Source: Chryseobacterium vaccae
Lineage (GTDB): Bacteria; Bacteroidota; Bacteroidia; Flavobacteriales; Weeksellaceae
Reading direction: 5' to 3'
Length of the DNA stretch: 64,000 nucleotides
Assembly (NCBI RefSeq): GCF_009602705.1
Contig: NZ_VSWH01000001.1
Coordinates: 3,348,001 to 3,412,000, forward strand
Of the stretch, positions 25,504 to 35,206 are shown piece after piece. The translations under genes and the position numbers were made by a program. The notes beneath the pieces were generated by a model. That model did not search any database. It had not been told where the DNA came from and was given only the letters and a program-made list of their open reading frames with translations. How positions within the stretch are numbered: position 1 is the first letter of the stretch; the number at the start of each line of letters is the position of its first letter.

Positions 25504-28293
25504 ATGTTTCCCAGAGTTCTATTATTTTTGATTGTTTTAAGTTCCGGCTTCCTGAAAGCGCAGCTTAGCGAAATAAACAACGTCAAGACAAAGTATATCA
25601 ACTGGCTTACGGATGCTTCGATAACAACTTACTCGGACAATAATGTGAAGGCACTGTATAATAAATATATTCAGCAGGCCAACAGTGTGGAATCTACCAT
25701 TAATAACAATTATAACTTTGATTCACCAGGAGTAGCTTGGAATATGGTAAACTCTTCTGATGAAAGTGCATTAATAAGCCTGGTAAACAGCAATCTTTTT
25801 TACCTCGTAATGGCTTACCATCTGAAAGGACCCATTGTGAATGGTCAACCCTCCAATCCTAAATACCATAGCCCGCAGCTTAAAGAATTAATTCTTAAAG
25901 TATTTAAATACATCAAAGACAAAGGGATAAACAGTACAACCAATTTTAAACTTTCTGTGGAACCTGCTATGGAGCGGATAGCAATGGGGAATTCGAGCTT
26001 TGGATTGAGAAGTTCTCCTTTAGGAGAATGTGTACTCCTTATGAAAGATGAGTTGGTTCAGGCTGGTGAGTTTTCACATCATATGGGAATTTTGGAGGGG
26101 TTTACTTCCTTTATAGATCCCTCCAACCCCAACTATCATTTTACGTATTCTGGATGCAATACTGATGTGATACGTTCAATGATGCACGTCCGCCTATGTT
26201 ATATCTTGGCGTTGGATGATACTGCTCCGCAAAAACTGGAGAAAATGAATTTCCTGTATCGTTTTATGAATAACTCATTGTCTATTGCAAGCGGATGGGC
26301 AGATATGATTAAACCGGACTTTACTGCCTTTCATCATTTAGGTGCCTACCCTAATTCATATGGGGCAAATGGACTTAGTGTTGCCGCTGTATTGAATTAC
26401 ATTCTTAAAAATACAGCGTACGAGTTAAATGCCACTTCAAGAAACAATCTCAAAAATGCACTGATGGCTTATCAGAAATACAGTGCCGATTTTGAGATTC
26501 ACAGGGGCTGGACTGGCCGTTTTCCCAATACCACAACACCTCTTCTTACTATCAGATCCGCTTTTGCTTTGTTGTATGCTGCAGATCCTGTTGAAAACCT
26601 GGAAGCAGGTCAGTTTTTTAAACAGATTTATAACATGCCCGGAGGTGGATTTAATCCTGCGGTTACATCGGGAACGGGAAATACAATGTCTATGGGACAG
26701 ATTGTTATCAACATTAAAAATAATGTTTCATTGTTGCCAAGTAACTCAATTACAGAAGGACAGTTCAGCTTCCCTTACGGAGGGCTTAGCGTTCACAAAT
26801 ACAATGGTTATCATGTTGCTGTAAAAGGAACCAGTAATCATATTTGGCATTACGAAAACAGTGCTACAGAAAATATTTTCGGAAGATATATTTCCGCCGG
26901 AGCAATGGAAATTCTTTCTGCGGGGACTTTTAAAACAAGACTTTCTAATGGTTTAGGAGTAGCAGGGACAAATGGTGCTGTTACAGATAACGGATGGGAT
27001 TGGAGCCATCTTCCCGGAACAACGGTTGCCAATATACCATTAAGTGCTTTTCCTACGGGAACTCATAGATTATTTAGTGGAAAAAAATTCCTTGCTCATG
27101 CTTCGCTGGATAATAATGGAATATTCGCCATGGATTATAAGGATGCCAATTCCGTTACAGGAGCTTCTGCACTTAAAACGGTTTTCTTCTTTAAAGACAA
27201 AATGCTGTGTCTGGGCTCTGAGATCAAAGATGCGGGAGGAACATACCCTATTCATACAACCCTATTTCAGACAGGCCTGCCTACTGCCGCTACCCCTACA
27301 AATATAAACGGAACTGTTCAAACCGGGCTTAATGTGAATTTTTCACAAAGTACAGGAAATGTATGGGCTACGGATGCTGTAGGCAACGGATTTGCAATTC
27401 CTTCAGACGGTTATACAGGTTCGGTAGTAATTAAAAGGAGTACCCAACAGTCCCGTAATCAGGCTAATACTGCGGATACCCAAGGGGATTATACTACGGC
27501 CTATATAGACCATGGTACAGCCCCTTCTTCAGGTAAATACCGTTACGGGATCATTATGCAGGGTGGAGCAGCCGGTGCGCAGAATATGGCGAATAATTTT
27601 TCCAATTATTTTGAGGTTTTTCAGCAGGATAATAAAGCCCATGTGATGAAATCTGTGGAAGACAACATCTATGGTTATGCTGTTTTTGATGCGTCATCCG
27701 TATTCCAAAATGATAAAGTGATTTCTGTAAATAAACCATCGATAATAATGACTCAAACGCTAAATAGCGGAAATAAACTAAAGGTAAGCCTTACGAGTCC
27801 ACTGGGACTTTTGAGTGATAATGAGAATTATACTTTTAATCAGATATCCGGAACGGCATCCCGTTTTTATCAAATACCACAAGTTGACCCTGTAAAGCTT
27901 ACTCTGGCTGGTAAATGGCAGCTGGAATCTCCAAACAATAATATAAACATTTCTATTACAGGAAATAATACTGAAGTTACCTTTAATACCATCAACGGAA
28001 TTACGATTCAGACCACTTTGATTCCTGAAGTTTTTCTGGGAACTCAGGAGATTGGAAATAAGGATGCTGCTTTTTCCATATATCCGAATCCAACAAAAGG
28101 AAAAGTCACAATTATCTCCATAAAAAAATCTTATAAAAACCTGAAAGTTTATGATCGTTCAGGAAGAGATATTTCTTCAATAATTGCAGTGGAAAAAAAT
28201 AAAGATAGAAGTATCCTTGATCTCAGTTCATTAGTATCAGGAACATATACGGTATGTCTTGATAATGACTGTAGGAAGATCATTAGGAATTAA
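25504..28293 (+). CDS. Secreted family 8 polysaccharide lyase (chondroitin/hyaluronan/xanthan-lyase type) with T9SS sorting domain
   Basis: A 929-residue exported protein. The signal peptide begins at the internal Met chosen as start. The in-frame region upstream adds 37 unlikely residues. The N-terminal half is the alpha/alpha toroid of PL8, with the active-site stretch F-H-H-L-G-A-Y-P-N-S-Y-G-A-N-G, where His and Tyr lie nine residues apart as in chondroitinase AC. Then come the beta-sandwich domains and a C-terminal type A sorting domain (Y-P-N-P-T-K-G, ending in K-I-I-R-N) for export by the type IX system. It should cleave an acidic glycosaminoglycan-like polymer by beta-elimination. The exact substrate is not decided by the sequence. 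No sulfatase or SusCD genes are adjacent. Confidence 0.88.
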   Translation: MFPRVLLFLIVLSSGFLKAQLSEINNVKTKYINWLTDASITTYSDNNVKALYNKYIQQANSVESTINNNYNFDSPGVAWNMVNSSDESALISLVNSNLFYLVMAYHLKGPIVNGQPSNPKYHSPQLKELILKVFKYIKDKGINSTTNFKLSVEPAMERIAMGNSSFGLRSSPLGECVLLMKDELVQAGEFSHHMGILEGFTSFIDPSNPNYHFTYSGCNTDVIRSMMHVRLCYILALDDTAPQKLEKMNFLYRFMNNSLSIASGWADMIKPDFTAFHHLGAYPNSYGANGLSVAAVLNYILKNTAYELNATSRNNLKNALMAYQKYSADFEIHRGWTGRFPNTTTPLLTIRSAFALLYAADPVENLEAGQFFKQIYNMPGGGFNPAVTSGTGNTMSMGQIVINIKNNVSLLPSNSITEGQFSFPYGGLSVHKYNGYHVAVKGTSNHIWHYENSATENIFGRYISAGAMEILSAGTFKTRLSNGLGVAGTNGAVTDNGWDWSHLPGTTVANIPLSAFPTGTHRLFSGKKFLAHASLDNNGIFAMDYKDANSVTGASALKTVFFFKDKMLCLGSEIKDAGGTYPIHTTLFQTGLPTAATPTNINGTVQTGLNVNFSQSTGNVWATDAVGNGFAIPSDGYTGSVVIKRSTQQSRNQANTADTQGDYTTAYIDHGTAPSSGKYRYGIIMQGGAAGAQNMANNFSNYFEVFQQDNKAHVMKSVEDNIYGYAVFDASSVFQNDKVISVNKPSIIMTQTLNSGNKLKVSLTSPLGLLSDNENYTFNQISGTASRFYQIPQVDPVKLTLAGKWQLESPNNNINISITGNNTEVTFNTINGITIQTTLIPEVFLGTQEIGNKDAAFSIYPNPTKGKVTIISIKKSYKNLKVYDRSGRDISSIIAVEKNKDRSILDLSSLVSGTYTVCLDNDCRKIIRN

Positions 28294-28339
28294 AAGAATA
28301 ATTAATTCCGGCTGATAAGAATTGTAATCCGGAGACTCT

Positions 28340-28389
28340 AAAAAAAACAGGCTTTAGCAAAATCTGAAAACAGTATCTGCTGAAGCCTG
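28340..28389 (-). terminator. Terminator after the small lmo0937-like gene
   Basis: A 12-bp stem with one G-U wobble (CAGGCTTTAGCA / TGCTGAAGCCTG) and an 18-nt loop lies between convergent genes. On the minus strand a run of eight T follows the stem. Confidence 0.75.
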
Positions 28390-28426
28390 CTAATTGATTT
28401 AATTAAGTGGTTTTACAAAATTTAAA

Positions 28427-28639
<213 letters not shown>

Positions 28640-28845
28640 TTATGCCTTTACGTCATTAAATTCATTTTTGTGGTATCTTTTTATTGAGGTTTCCTTTATA
28701 AAAACATTCGGAAAGAAATAAGAGAGTTTCCCTTATTTCCAACCAAAGCTCCTAATAACAGGAGATGATTAAAAGGTGTTTCATTATTTATTTTCTTCTT
28801 TTAATAAAAAAAGGGAAAACTATTCGATATTTGTAAATAAGGTAT

Positions 28846-28853
28846 TAAATTTG
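28846..28853 (+). promoter_or_regulatory. Promoter -7 element of the carboxy-terminal processing protease
   Basis: TAAATTTG matches TAnnTTTG exactly. The ATG follows 82 bp downstream. The remainder of the roughly 340-bp spacer from 28598 holds nothing else I can assign. Confidence 0.5.
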
Positions 28854-28935
28854 ATCGTTTGTAACAGGACCAAAATTACTGCTACTAATTATAATACTTA
28901 TTTTTAAAAAAAAAATTAATAAATAAAGACAGTTT

Positions 28936-31065
28936 ATGTGGAAAAATTTCAAACTGAATAAATTTTTACTCCTGATTCCATTAACAAGTCTAATGTTTTG
29001 TTTCAACTCGCCAAAGAATGATGACGAAAAGATGCAGACGATTATGGTGAGCGTAAAAAATACACTTTCTTATTTGCATTACAGCCCAAAGCCTATTAAT
29101 GATGCCTATTCGAAGGACGTTTATAAGCATTATTTCGAACTGGTAGACCCTGCAAAAAGATATTTCCTGCAGTCGGATATGGACGAATTCAGCAAGCACG
29201 AAACAAAGCTTGATGATTATATTAACCAGGGAGATCTTACCTTCTATAAGCTTACCATCGACAGGCTATATCAAAGGGTTGATGAGATAGATAAGATTAC
29301 TCAGGACATCTTCAGCAAACCAATTAATCTTCAGGAAGATGATGCACTTACCCTGGAGCCTAAATTAAAAAAAGTCCCTACTACCAAGCAGGAACAGTAT
29401 AATGAATGGAAAAAATACATCAAGTATAATATTCTTCAGGAAGTTGAATCAATGAACAGCAAGGAAGAAGCTCAGAAAGAGAAGAAAGATTCCGTTCAGA
29501 AATTCAAATTGAAAGATACCATTAAGCTTCAGGTGCTTACCCAGGATCAGAAGATCAAAAAAGCAACAGATGAGGTGAAAGACCTGGTAAAAGATACCTT
29601 TACCCGATTCAAAAAGAGAAAGAAAATGGATTGGTTTACGGTGTATATGAACGCTTATACTGAAGTTTTCGATCCGCATACCAATTATTATTCTCCAAAA
29701 GATAAAGAAGATTTTGATACCCAGTTTACAGGAAAAGTAATCGGTATCGGTGCCATTATCCAGGAGAAAAAAGGAAATCTTTATCTTGGAGCGTTGACAA
29801 TCGGAGCTCCGGCATGGAAGTCCAAACAGCTTTCAGAAGGAGATAAGATCCTGAAAGTAAAATCAAAGCCGAAAGATGATGCCGTAAACGTTGTAGGAAT
29901 GCTTTCTGATGAAGCCGTAAGACTAATCAGAGGAGAAAAAGGAACTCCTGTGACATTAACGGTTCAGAAGAAAGACGGAACCATCAAGGATGTAACAATG
30001 ATTCGTGAAGAAGTAGCCATTGAAGATACTTTTGCGAGAAGTATTGTTGTGAACTCTCCGAACGGAAAAAAGTACGGATTTATCAATCTTCCAAGCTTCA
30101 ATGCTGATTTTGAAGATTCTAAAGGAAGAAATGCCTCCGATGATATTAAAAATGAGATCATCAAGCTGAAAGGGCAGAATATTGAAGGAATTGTTCTGGA
30201 TCTTAGAAACAACGGAGGAGGTTCTCTTACAGAAGTAGGGGATATTATGGGACTGTTTATGGAAGCCGGACCTTATGTTCAGGTGAAAGACGGAAACGGA
30301 AAAATTCAGACTTTAAAGAATAAAAATGAAACACCAATCTGGACAGGGCCGCTTGTCATCATGCAGAACGAACTTTCTGCTTCAGCTTCTGAGATCCTTG
30401 CCGGAGTAATGCAGGATTATGGAAGAGCGATGATTATCGGTTCTCCGCAGTCTTTCGGAAAAGGTACTGTGCAGACCTTTGTAGACCTGAATAGATTCTT
30501 AAATACAGAAGATGATTTCGGATCTTTAAAACTGACGATTCAGAAGTTCTACAGAATATCCGGAGAATCTACCCAGAGAAAAGGAATTGTTTCCGATATC
30601 CAGATGAAAGACTTCTTTACCTACGCGGAAGTAGGAGAGCGTTATGATGATTTTGCGCTGGCATGGGATAAAATTCCTACCACCAAATACCAGAAACTGA
30701 ACTATTTCAATATCCAGGCTCTTGAAAAAGCAAGCGCTGACAGAATGGCTAAAAACAGCAACTATCAATTATTGCTGGAATCAGCCCAATGGAGAGAAAA
30801 ATTGGATAAAGAAGAAAGCATTACACTGAATATCAATAAATTCAATGACCTGATGAAACAGAGAAAATCTCAGATCGAGAAATTCAAAGCTTTAACAAAA
30901 TTTGAAAACGGATTGAAATTCATGATGTATCCAAATGAAATTGAAAGGGAGAAAAAAGACGAAGCATTCAAGAAAAAATCTGAAATGTGGATCAAAAACC
31001 TTAAAAAAGATCCATACCTGCAGGAAGCAATGAATATCGTTTCCGATATGGGAATGAAATCATAA
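28936..31065 (+). CDS. Carboxy-terminal processing protease (Prc/Tsp, family S41)
   Basis: A 709-residue periplasmic or membrane-anchored protease. A hydrophobic N-terminal segment (about residues 8-24) gives export. A lipobox-like C follows at M-F-C-F, so it may be a lipoprotein (uncertain). The N-terminal Tsp domain, a PDZ domain (about residues 245-335) and the S41 protease domain follow. The nucleophile serine lies in E-L-S-A-S-A-S-E-I and the general-base lysine in S-F-G-K-G-T-V-Q. A C-terminal DUF3340-type extension is typical of long Prc enzymes, which remove proteins with nonpolar C-termini and mature envelope proteins. Confidence 0.92.
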   Translation: MWKNFKLNKFLLLIPLTSLMFCFNSPKNDDEKMQTIMVSVKNTLSYLHYSPKPINDAYSKDVYKHYFELVDPAKRYFLQSDMDEFSKHETKLDDYINQGDLTFYKLTIDRLYQRVDEIDKITQDIFSKPINLQEDDALTLEPKLKKVPTTKQEQYNEWKKYIKYNILQEVESMNSKEEAQKEKKDSVQKFKLKDTIKLQVLTQDQKIKKATDEVKDLVKDTFTRFKKRKKMDWFTVYMNAYTEVFDPHTNYYSPKDKEDFDTQFTGKVIGIGAIIQEKKGNLYLGALTIGAPAWKSKQLSEGDKILKVKSKPKDDAVNVVGMLSDEAVRLIRGEKGTPVTLTVQKKDGTIKDVTMIREEVAIEDTFARSIVVNSPNGKKYGFINLPSFNADFEDSKGRNASDDIKNEIIKLKGQNIEGIVLDLRNNGGGSLTEVGDIMGLFMEAGPYVQVKDGNGKIQTLKNKNETPIWTGPLVIMQNELSASASEILAGVMQDYGRAMIIGSPQSFGKGTVQTFVDLNRFLNTEDDFGSLKLTIQKFYRISGESTQRKGIVSDIQMKDFFTYAEVGERYDDFALAWDKIPTTKYQKLNYFNIQALEKASADRMAKNSNYQLLLESAQWREKLDKEESITLNINKFNDLMKQRKSQIEKFKALTKFENGLKFMMYPNEIEREKKDEAFKKKSEMWIKNLKKDPYLQEAMNIVSDMGMKS

Positions 31066-31070
31066 CATAA

Positions 31071-31105
31071 AAAAAGACCGCCGATCATCGATCGGCGGTC
31101 TTTTT
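31071..31105. terminator. Bidirectional terminator between prc and sodC
   Basis: A 10-bp GC-rich stem (GACCGCCGAT / ATCGGCGGTC) with a 5-nt loop is flanked by A5 and T7 tracts, between convergent genes. Confidence 0.93.
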
Positions 31106-31120
31106 TTATTGAATAACAGA

Positions 31121-31624
31121 TTACTTAATTTCTACACATCCCACTCTTCCGCCGGCATTTCCGGTAGGCTGGGTATGGAAGTCATCAGCTGCTGCATGTA
31201 CAATCAGTCCTTTTCCGATGATGTTTTTAGACTCATCTGTACAGCCAAGGCACCATTTATTGGTCTTAAAGGTTAAAACGGCTTTTCCGCTCTGGTCAGC
31301 AGTCAGGTTACCTATATCTCCCATATGAAAATGCTCGGCTCCCCATTTTCCGTGGTCATCTTTGGCAGGATTCCAGTGGCCTCCAGTAGAAGTTCCGTCA
31401 GCGGCAGAACAGTCGCCTTTTTCGTGGATATGTACAGCATGAATTCCCGGAGTAAGATTCGTTACCTCAAGTTTCATCACAACTTCATCTCCTTTCTGGG
31501 TAAATTTGGCAGTACCGCCTGTTTGTGTTCCGCTCTTAGCGTTTACTGAGTACGTTTTCGTTGTACAGCAAGAAGCTGCCAGAAACGCACATCCCGCTAA
31601 TAATGCTAATGTTTGTCCTCTCAT
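31121..31624 (-). CDS. sodC: Cu/Zn superoxide dismutase (predicted lipoprotein)
   Basis: A 167-residue periplasmic superoxide dismutase. The signal sequence ends in a lipobox-like L-A-A-S-C near residue 19, predicting a lipoprotein. Copper ligands are in H-A-V-H-I-H-E-K-G-D-C, the bridging and zinc His/Asp in G-G-H-W-N-P and H-F-H-M-G-D-I-G-N-L, and the C-terminal G-N-A-G-G-R-V-G-C-V-E-I carries the conserved Arg and disulfide Cys. It converts superoxide to hydrogen peroxide at the cell envelope. It is monocistronic. Confidence 0.94.
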   Translation of the reverse strand: MRGQTLALLAGCAFLAASCCTTKTYSVNAKSGTQTGGTAKFTQKGDEVVMKLEVTNLTPGIHAVHIHEKGDCSAADGTSTGGHWNPAKDDHGKWGAEHFHMGDIGNLTADQSGKAVLTFKTNKWCLGCTDESKNIIGKGLIVHAAADDFHTQPTGNAGGRVGCVEIK

Positions 31625-31873
31625 TTTTTAAATGATTTATAGTGATTTTAATGATAAATGTATAAAAGATTTTCCAAAGCGCTTTATGATTTCAATCGTT
31701 TTTTACAATTGTCTCCAATAAAAAAAGGCACATTGCATTTTATAGCAGAATTAAATTTTTTCTTTTTACTTTCTACGAAGAGTAAAATGATGGATATGAA
31801 ATTAAAAAAACGCAATAAAAGACAACTTAAATTTTCTTTATTCTGATACCTTTACAAATTAGTATTTTTTGAA

Positions 31874-32776
31874 TTGGAAGATTATAAAAAGAGGATTATC
31901 AAAACGATCTGGTATATAGAAAATAACCTTGACACAGACCTTTCGTTGGAAAAAATAGCGGAAGTAGCCGCCTATTCGCCGTTTCATTTCCATAGAATAT
32001 TTAAGCTTATTACAGGTGAAACACTTCAACAGTATATTCTCAGGAAAAAAACTGAAAAAAGCGCATTTTATCTGGCTGTACACAAACACCTCGATATTAA
32101 GGAGATCTACCTTGAACTGGGTTTTGCCAATCATTCGGTTTTTAATAAAACGTTTAAAAAATATTACAGGATGTCTCCTTCAGAATTCCGTAAATCTGCT
32201 CCTGCATCTTTTCACAAGATTGTACACGTTCCAAGCAAGAATGGACAAATTGATACGGTTTTCAGCCCATACATTTGCAATGTCGAAAACCTATTAAACT
32301 GGACAAAAATGAATTTAAAAATTGAAGTTAAAGAGCTGCCGGAAATGAATCTGGCTGCGGTAATGAGCCTCGGGCTGAGTAATGTAGAGCCATCGTATAA
32401 TGTGTTGCTTGACTGGGCTGTAAAGAAACGGCTATTTCCCGGAGAAAATATCAAAATGATCTCTGTGTATCATGACAGCTTCAAAGTAACACCACCGGAA
32501 AAAGTCAGGATTCACGCATGTATGCTTTTAGAAGAAAAGCTGAAAGAACAGGAAGGACAGATTTTTTCTGAAACCATTGAGGCCGGAAAGTTCATTGTAG
32601 GAAGCGGGGAGGTTACTCTCAATGATTTTGAACAATGCTGGGTTTCCCTATTTTTATGGATGAATGAACATCATTATTCAATGCAGAAAACATTTCCGTT
32701 TGAGATCTATCATTCTAACTTTAAAGAACATCCTGAAGGAAAAATGATCGTGGATTTCTGCATTCCTGTTCATTAA
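31874..32776 (+). CDS. AraC-family regulator with GyrI-like ligand-binding domain
   Basis: A 300-residue transcription factor. Residues 1-105 hold the two helix-turn-helix units of the AraC/XylS domain, including A-A-Y-S-P-F-H-F-H-R-I-F and the second-HTH G-F-A-N-H-S-V-F-N-K-T-F-K-K-Y-Y-R-M-S-P-S-E-F-R. Residues about 145-300 match a GyrI/SOUL-type small-molecule-binding domain, as in Rob, SoxS-like and BmrR relatives. The start is TTG. The next gene, a TonB-dependent receptor 93 bp downstream, has its own promoter with LytTR-type repeats. Ligand and regulon are unknown. Confidence 0.9.
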   Translation: MEDYKKRIIKTIWYIENNLDTDLSLEKIAEVAAYSPFHFHRIFKLITGETLQQYILRKKTEKSAFYLAVHKHLDIKEIYLELGFANHSVFNKTFKKYYRMSPSEFRKSAPASFHKIVHVPSKNGQIDTVFSPYICNVENLLNWTKMNLKIEVKELPEMNLAAVMSLGLSNVEPSYNVLLDWAVKKRLFPGENIKMISVYHDSFKVTPPEKVRIHACMLLEEKLKEQEGQIFSETIEAGKFIVGSGEVTLNDFEQCWVSLFLWMNEHHYSMQKTFPFEIYHSNFKEHPEGKMIVDFCIPVH

Positions 32777-32777
32777 T

Positions 32778-32850
32778 TACCATTCAGTAATAAAAGAATA
32801 CCTTTCAGTAATAAATTTTTTACAGGAAGGTATTTTTCATCTTATTTTTG
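32778..32850 (+). promoter_or_regulatory. LytTR-type direct repeat and -7 element upstream of the TonB-dependent receptor
   Basis: TACCATTCAGT at 32778-32788 and TACCTTTCAGT at 32799-32809 have a 21-bp period. The match continues for six more bases with no change. A perfect -7 element TATTTTTG is at 32843-32850, 44 bp after the start of the second repeat. No normal -33 element is present, as expected for an activated promoter. The same architecture recurs at 35944 and 38504. Confidence 0.78.
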
Positions 32851-32869
32851 ATTCAGAAAACAACATTCC

Positions 32870-35116
32870 ATGAAAATACAAGGACATAAAATACTGTTTC
32901 TGATAGCTCTGCTCACTTTTATAACGGGATATTCCCAGGTGAAAATTTCAGGAAAAGTAACCTTTAGAAATAAAGGAGTAGGTGAGGTAAATGTCACCTT
33001 AAAAAACACATACGATGGAACAACAACCGATGCTGAGGGTAATTTCTCTTTTGAAACCTCAGAAAAAGGGAGTCACATACTAACGTTTACTCATCCAAAG
33101 TATGAGGAGACTGAAAAAGCTATTGTTATTGACAATCAGAATGTCTCTTTCAATGCAGAACTTAAAGAGCAGATCAGTGAGATTGATGCTATAGTTGTTT
33201 CCGCGGGCTCTATCGAAGCCAGTGATAAAAAAAGGGCAACAGCACTTCTTACTCCTATAGATATCTATACCATAGCGGGAGCGGACGGACAAATCTCTTC
33301 TGCATTAAATTATCTTCCGGGAGTTCAGAAAGTCGGAGAAACAGGCGGACTTTTCATCAGAGGAGGAACGGCATCAGAATCCAGGATTTTTATGGATGGA
33401 AGCCTTATCAATAATTATTTTTCCAATTCCATACCCGGAATTGCAGGAAGGGATCAGTTCAATACATCACTGTTCAAAGGAAATGTATTTTCAAGCGGCG
33501 GATATTCTGCATTATACGGACAGGCGCTTTCAGGGGTTTTGATGCTGGAAAGTGTTGATCTTCCGGATCAGAGTTCATATGATTTCGGGATTTCACCGAT
33601 ATTTCTTAGTGCAGGATTTCAAAAATTAGGGAAGGATCAGCAGCATTCTTATGGCGCTTCTTTCAGTTATTCTCTTCTGAGCCTGATGCAGAAAGTATTC
33701 AACTTCAATACAGATTTTATCGATGCTCCAAAAGGATTAGACGGGAATTTTAATTTCAGAATTAAAACAAAATCAGGAGGAATTTTAAAATACTACGGAA
33801 TGTATACCTCCAACAAAATGGGAGTAAAATCAGAAAGTCTGGAACCCGGATATGATTTTTCACTGGTGAGATTGAAAGGACAGAATACCTATCATAATCT
33901 GTCATTCAGACAAAAATTCGGGAAATACCTTCTGAATGTAGGAACTTCTTATTCTTTCAACAGTTCGGATCTTAACTTTTCTACAGAAACAAATGAAGTT
34001 GAATCGGGACGGACCACACTTCTGACAGATGGCAACTACATTAATTTTAAAGCAGTTGCTGACCGGAAAATCAACAGGATCAGCGCTGTTAGAGCCGGGT
34101 TTGAATTGAATAATACGGATGAAAAACTAAATTTTGAAGCCATCCGAAAGAATTACAAAGACCTTATCTCTTCTGTTTTTGCAGAAACAGATCTTGGATT
34201 CAGCAATGCATTATCCGCTAAAATCGGAGTAAGAGCAGAGCATTCCTCTTTTCTGAACAAAAATAATATAGCACCCCGTTTTGCGCTGGCCTATCGCCTT
34301 GCAGACCGCTGGACGACCTCTTTAGCTTACGGACTCTTTTATCAGAACCCGGAAAGCAAATATATCAACGGTCCTGCAGATCTGGGTTTTCAGAAATCAC
34401 AGCATTATGTCTTCCAGCTTCAGAGAGGAACGGAAGGAAGAACCCTGCGCCTTGAAGCCTTTTATAAAAAATATGACCAGCTGATAAAAACATTCAATAT
34501 CACACAGGGAAATTCACAGAATCAGCAGACCCAATCGGCTTTAAATAATGATGGATACGGCTATGCTAAAGGAATAGAGCTATTTTGGAGAGATAACAAT
34601 AAAACATTTAAAAACATTGATTACTGGATTACCTATTCGTTTCTGGATTCCAAAAGAGACTTCCTTAATTATCCGGTCAGTTTAAAACCAGGATTTGCTG
34701 CAGAACATACATTTTCAGCTGTGGTAAAAAGATTCATACCGGAGTGGAAACTGGGAGCAAATCTGTCTTATACCTATGCCAAAGGACGGCCTTATTATGA
34801 TATTGTTTCTTCTTTTGGAGATGGAAGAGCTGTTAACTATACAAGGAATGAAGGGCGTCTGAAAGATTATAATGCACTTAACGTGAGCTTTAATTATATT
34901 CCCAGCATCGGAAAAAAAGACGCTAAAGCTTTCACAGTCTTTGTATTGAGTATTTCCAATGTTTTGGGAGCGAAAAATGTCTATGGATATAATTTTTCTG
35001 TGGACGGGGCAAGAAGTTCGGCCGTCGTTCCGCCAGTGAATACCTTTGTTTTTGTAGGGGCATTTATCAGCTTCGGAGTTGATAAAACACAGGATGCTAT
35101 TAATAATAATTTATAA
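32870..35116 (+). CDS. TonB-dependent outer-membrane receptor with carboxypeptidase-regulatory-like domain
   Basis: A 748-residue outer-membrane receptor. It has a signal peptide (1-22), an N-terminal carboxypeptidase D regulatory-like beta-sandwich (about residues 24-105: S-G-K-V-T-F-R-N-K-G-V and T-D-A-E-G-N-F-S-F), a plug domain around 125-235 (L-F-I-R-G-G-T-A-S-E-S-R-I-F-M-D-G), then a beta-barrel rich in aromatic strand ends. It should take up a ligand using TonB energy. There is no adjacent SusD, so a siderophore, cofactor or peptide is more likely than a glycan. Its promoter carries LytTR repeats. Confidence 0.92.
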   Translation: MKIQGHKILFLIALLTFITGYSQVKISGKVTFRNKGVGEVNVTLKNTYDGTTTDAEGNFSFETSEKGSHILTFTHPKYEETEKAIVIDNQNVSFNAELKEQISEIDAIVVSAGSIEASDKKRATALLTPIDIYTIAGADGQISSALNYLPGVQKVGETGGLFIRGGTASESRIFMDGSLINNYFSNSIPGIAGRDQFNTSLFKGNVFSSGGYSALYGQALSGVLMLESVDLPDQSSYDFGISPIFLSAGFQKLGKDQQHSYGASFSYSLLSLMQKVFNFNTDFIDAPKGLDGNFNFRIKTKSGGILKYYGMYTSNKMGVKSESLEPGYDFSLVRLKGQNTYHNLSFRQKFGKYLLNVGTSYSFNSSDLNFSTETNEVESGRTTLLTDGNYINFKAVADRKINRISAVRAGFELNNTDEKLNFEAIRKNYKDLISSVFAETDLGFSNALSAKIGVRAEHSSFLNKNNIAPRFALAYRLADRWTTSLAYGLFYQNPESKYINGPADLGFQKSQHYVFQLQRGTEGRTLRLEAFYKKYDQLIKTFNITQGNSQNQQTQSALNNDGYGYAKGIELFWRDNNKTFKNIDYWITYSFLDSKRDFLNYPVSLKPGFAAEHTFSAVVKRFIPEWKLGANLSYTYAKGRPYYDIVSSFGDGRAVNYTRNEGRLKDYNALNVSFNYIPSIGKKDAKAFTVFVLSISNVLGAKNVYGYNFSVDGARSSAVVPPVNTFVFVGAFISFGVDKTQDAINNNL

Positions 35117-35165
35117 AAATAATGGGAATTAAATTGTAATAATACAATGTTTTCTGCGAAATACA

Positions 35166-35173
35166 TATCTTTG
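35166..35173 (+). promoter_or_regulatory. Promoter -7 element upstream of the TPR-like secreted gene
   Basis: TATCTTTG matches TAnnTTTG exactly, 33 bp before the start codon. It suggests independent transcription from the receptor gene, though readthrough is also possible. Confidence 0.55.
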
Positions 35174-35206
35174 ATAAAAATATAATTAATCTTAAAAATT
35201 GATGTA

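Noticed and set aside
31658..31846. 62-codon frame between sodC and the AraC gene
   Set aside because: Basic, Lys/Phe-rich translation of AT-rich DNA. It is best explained as the spacer between the two genes.
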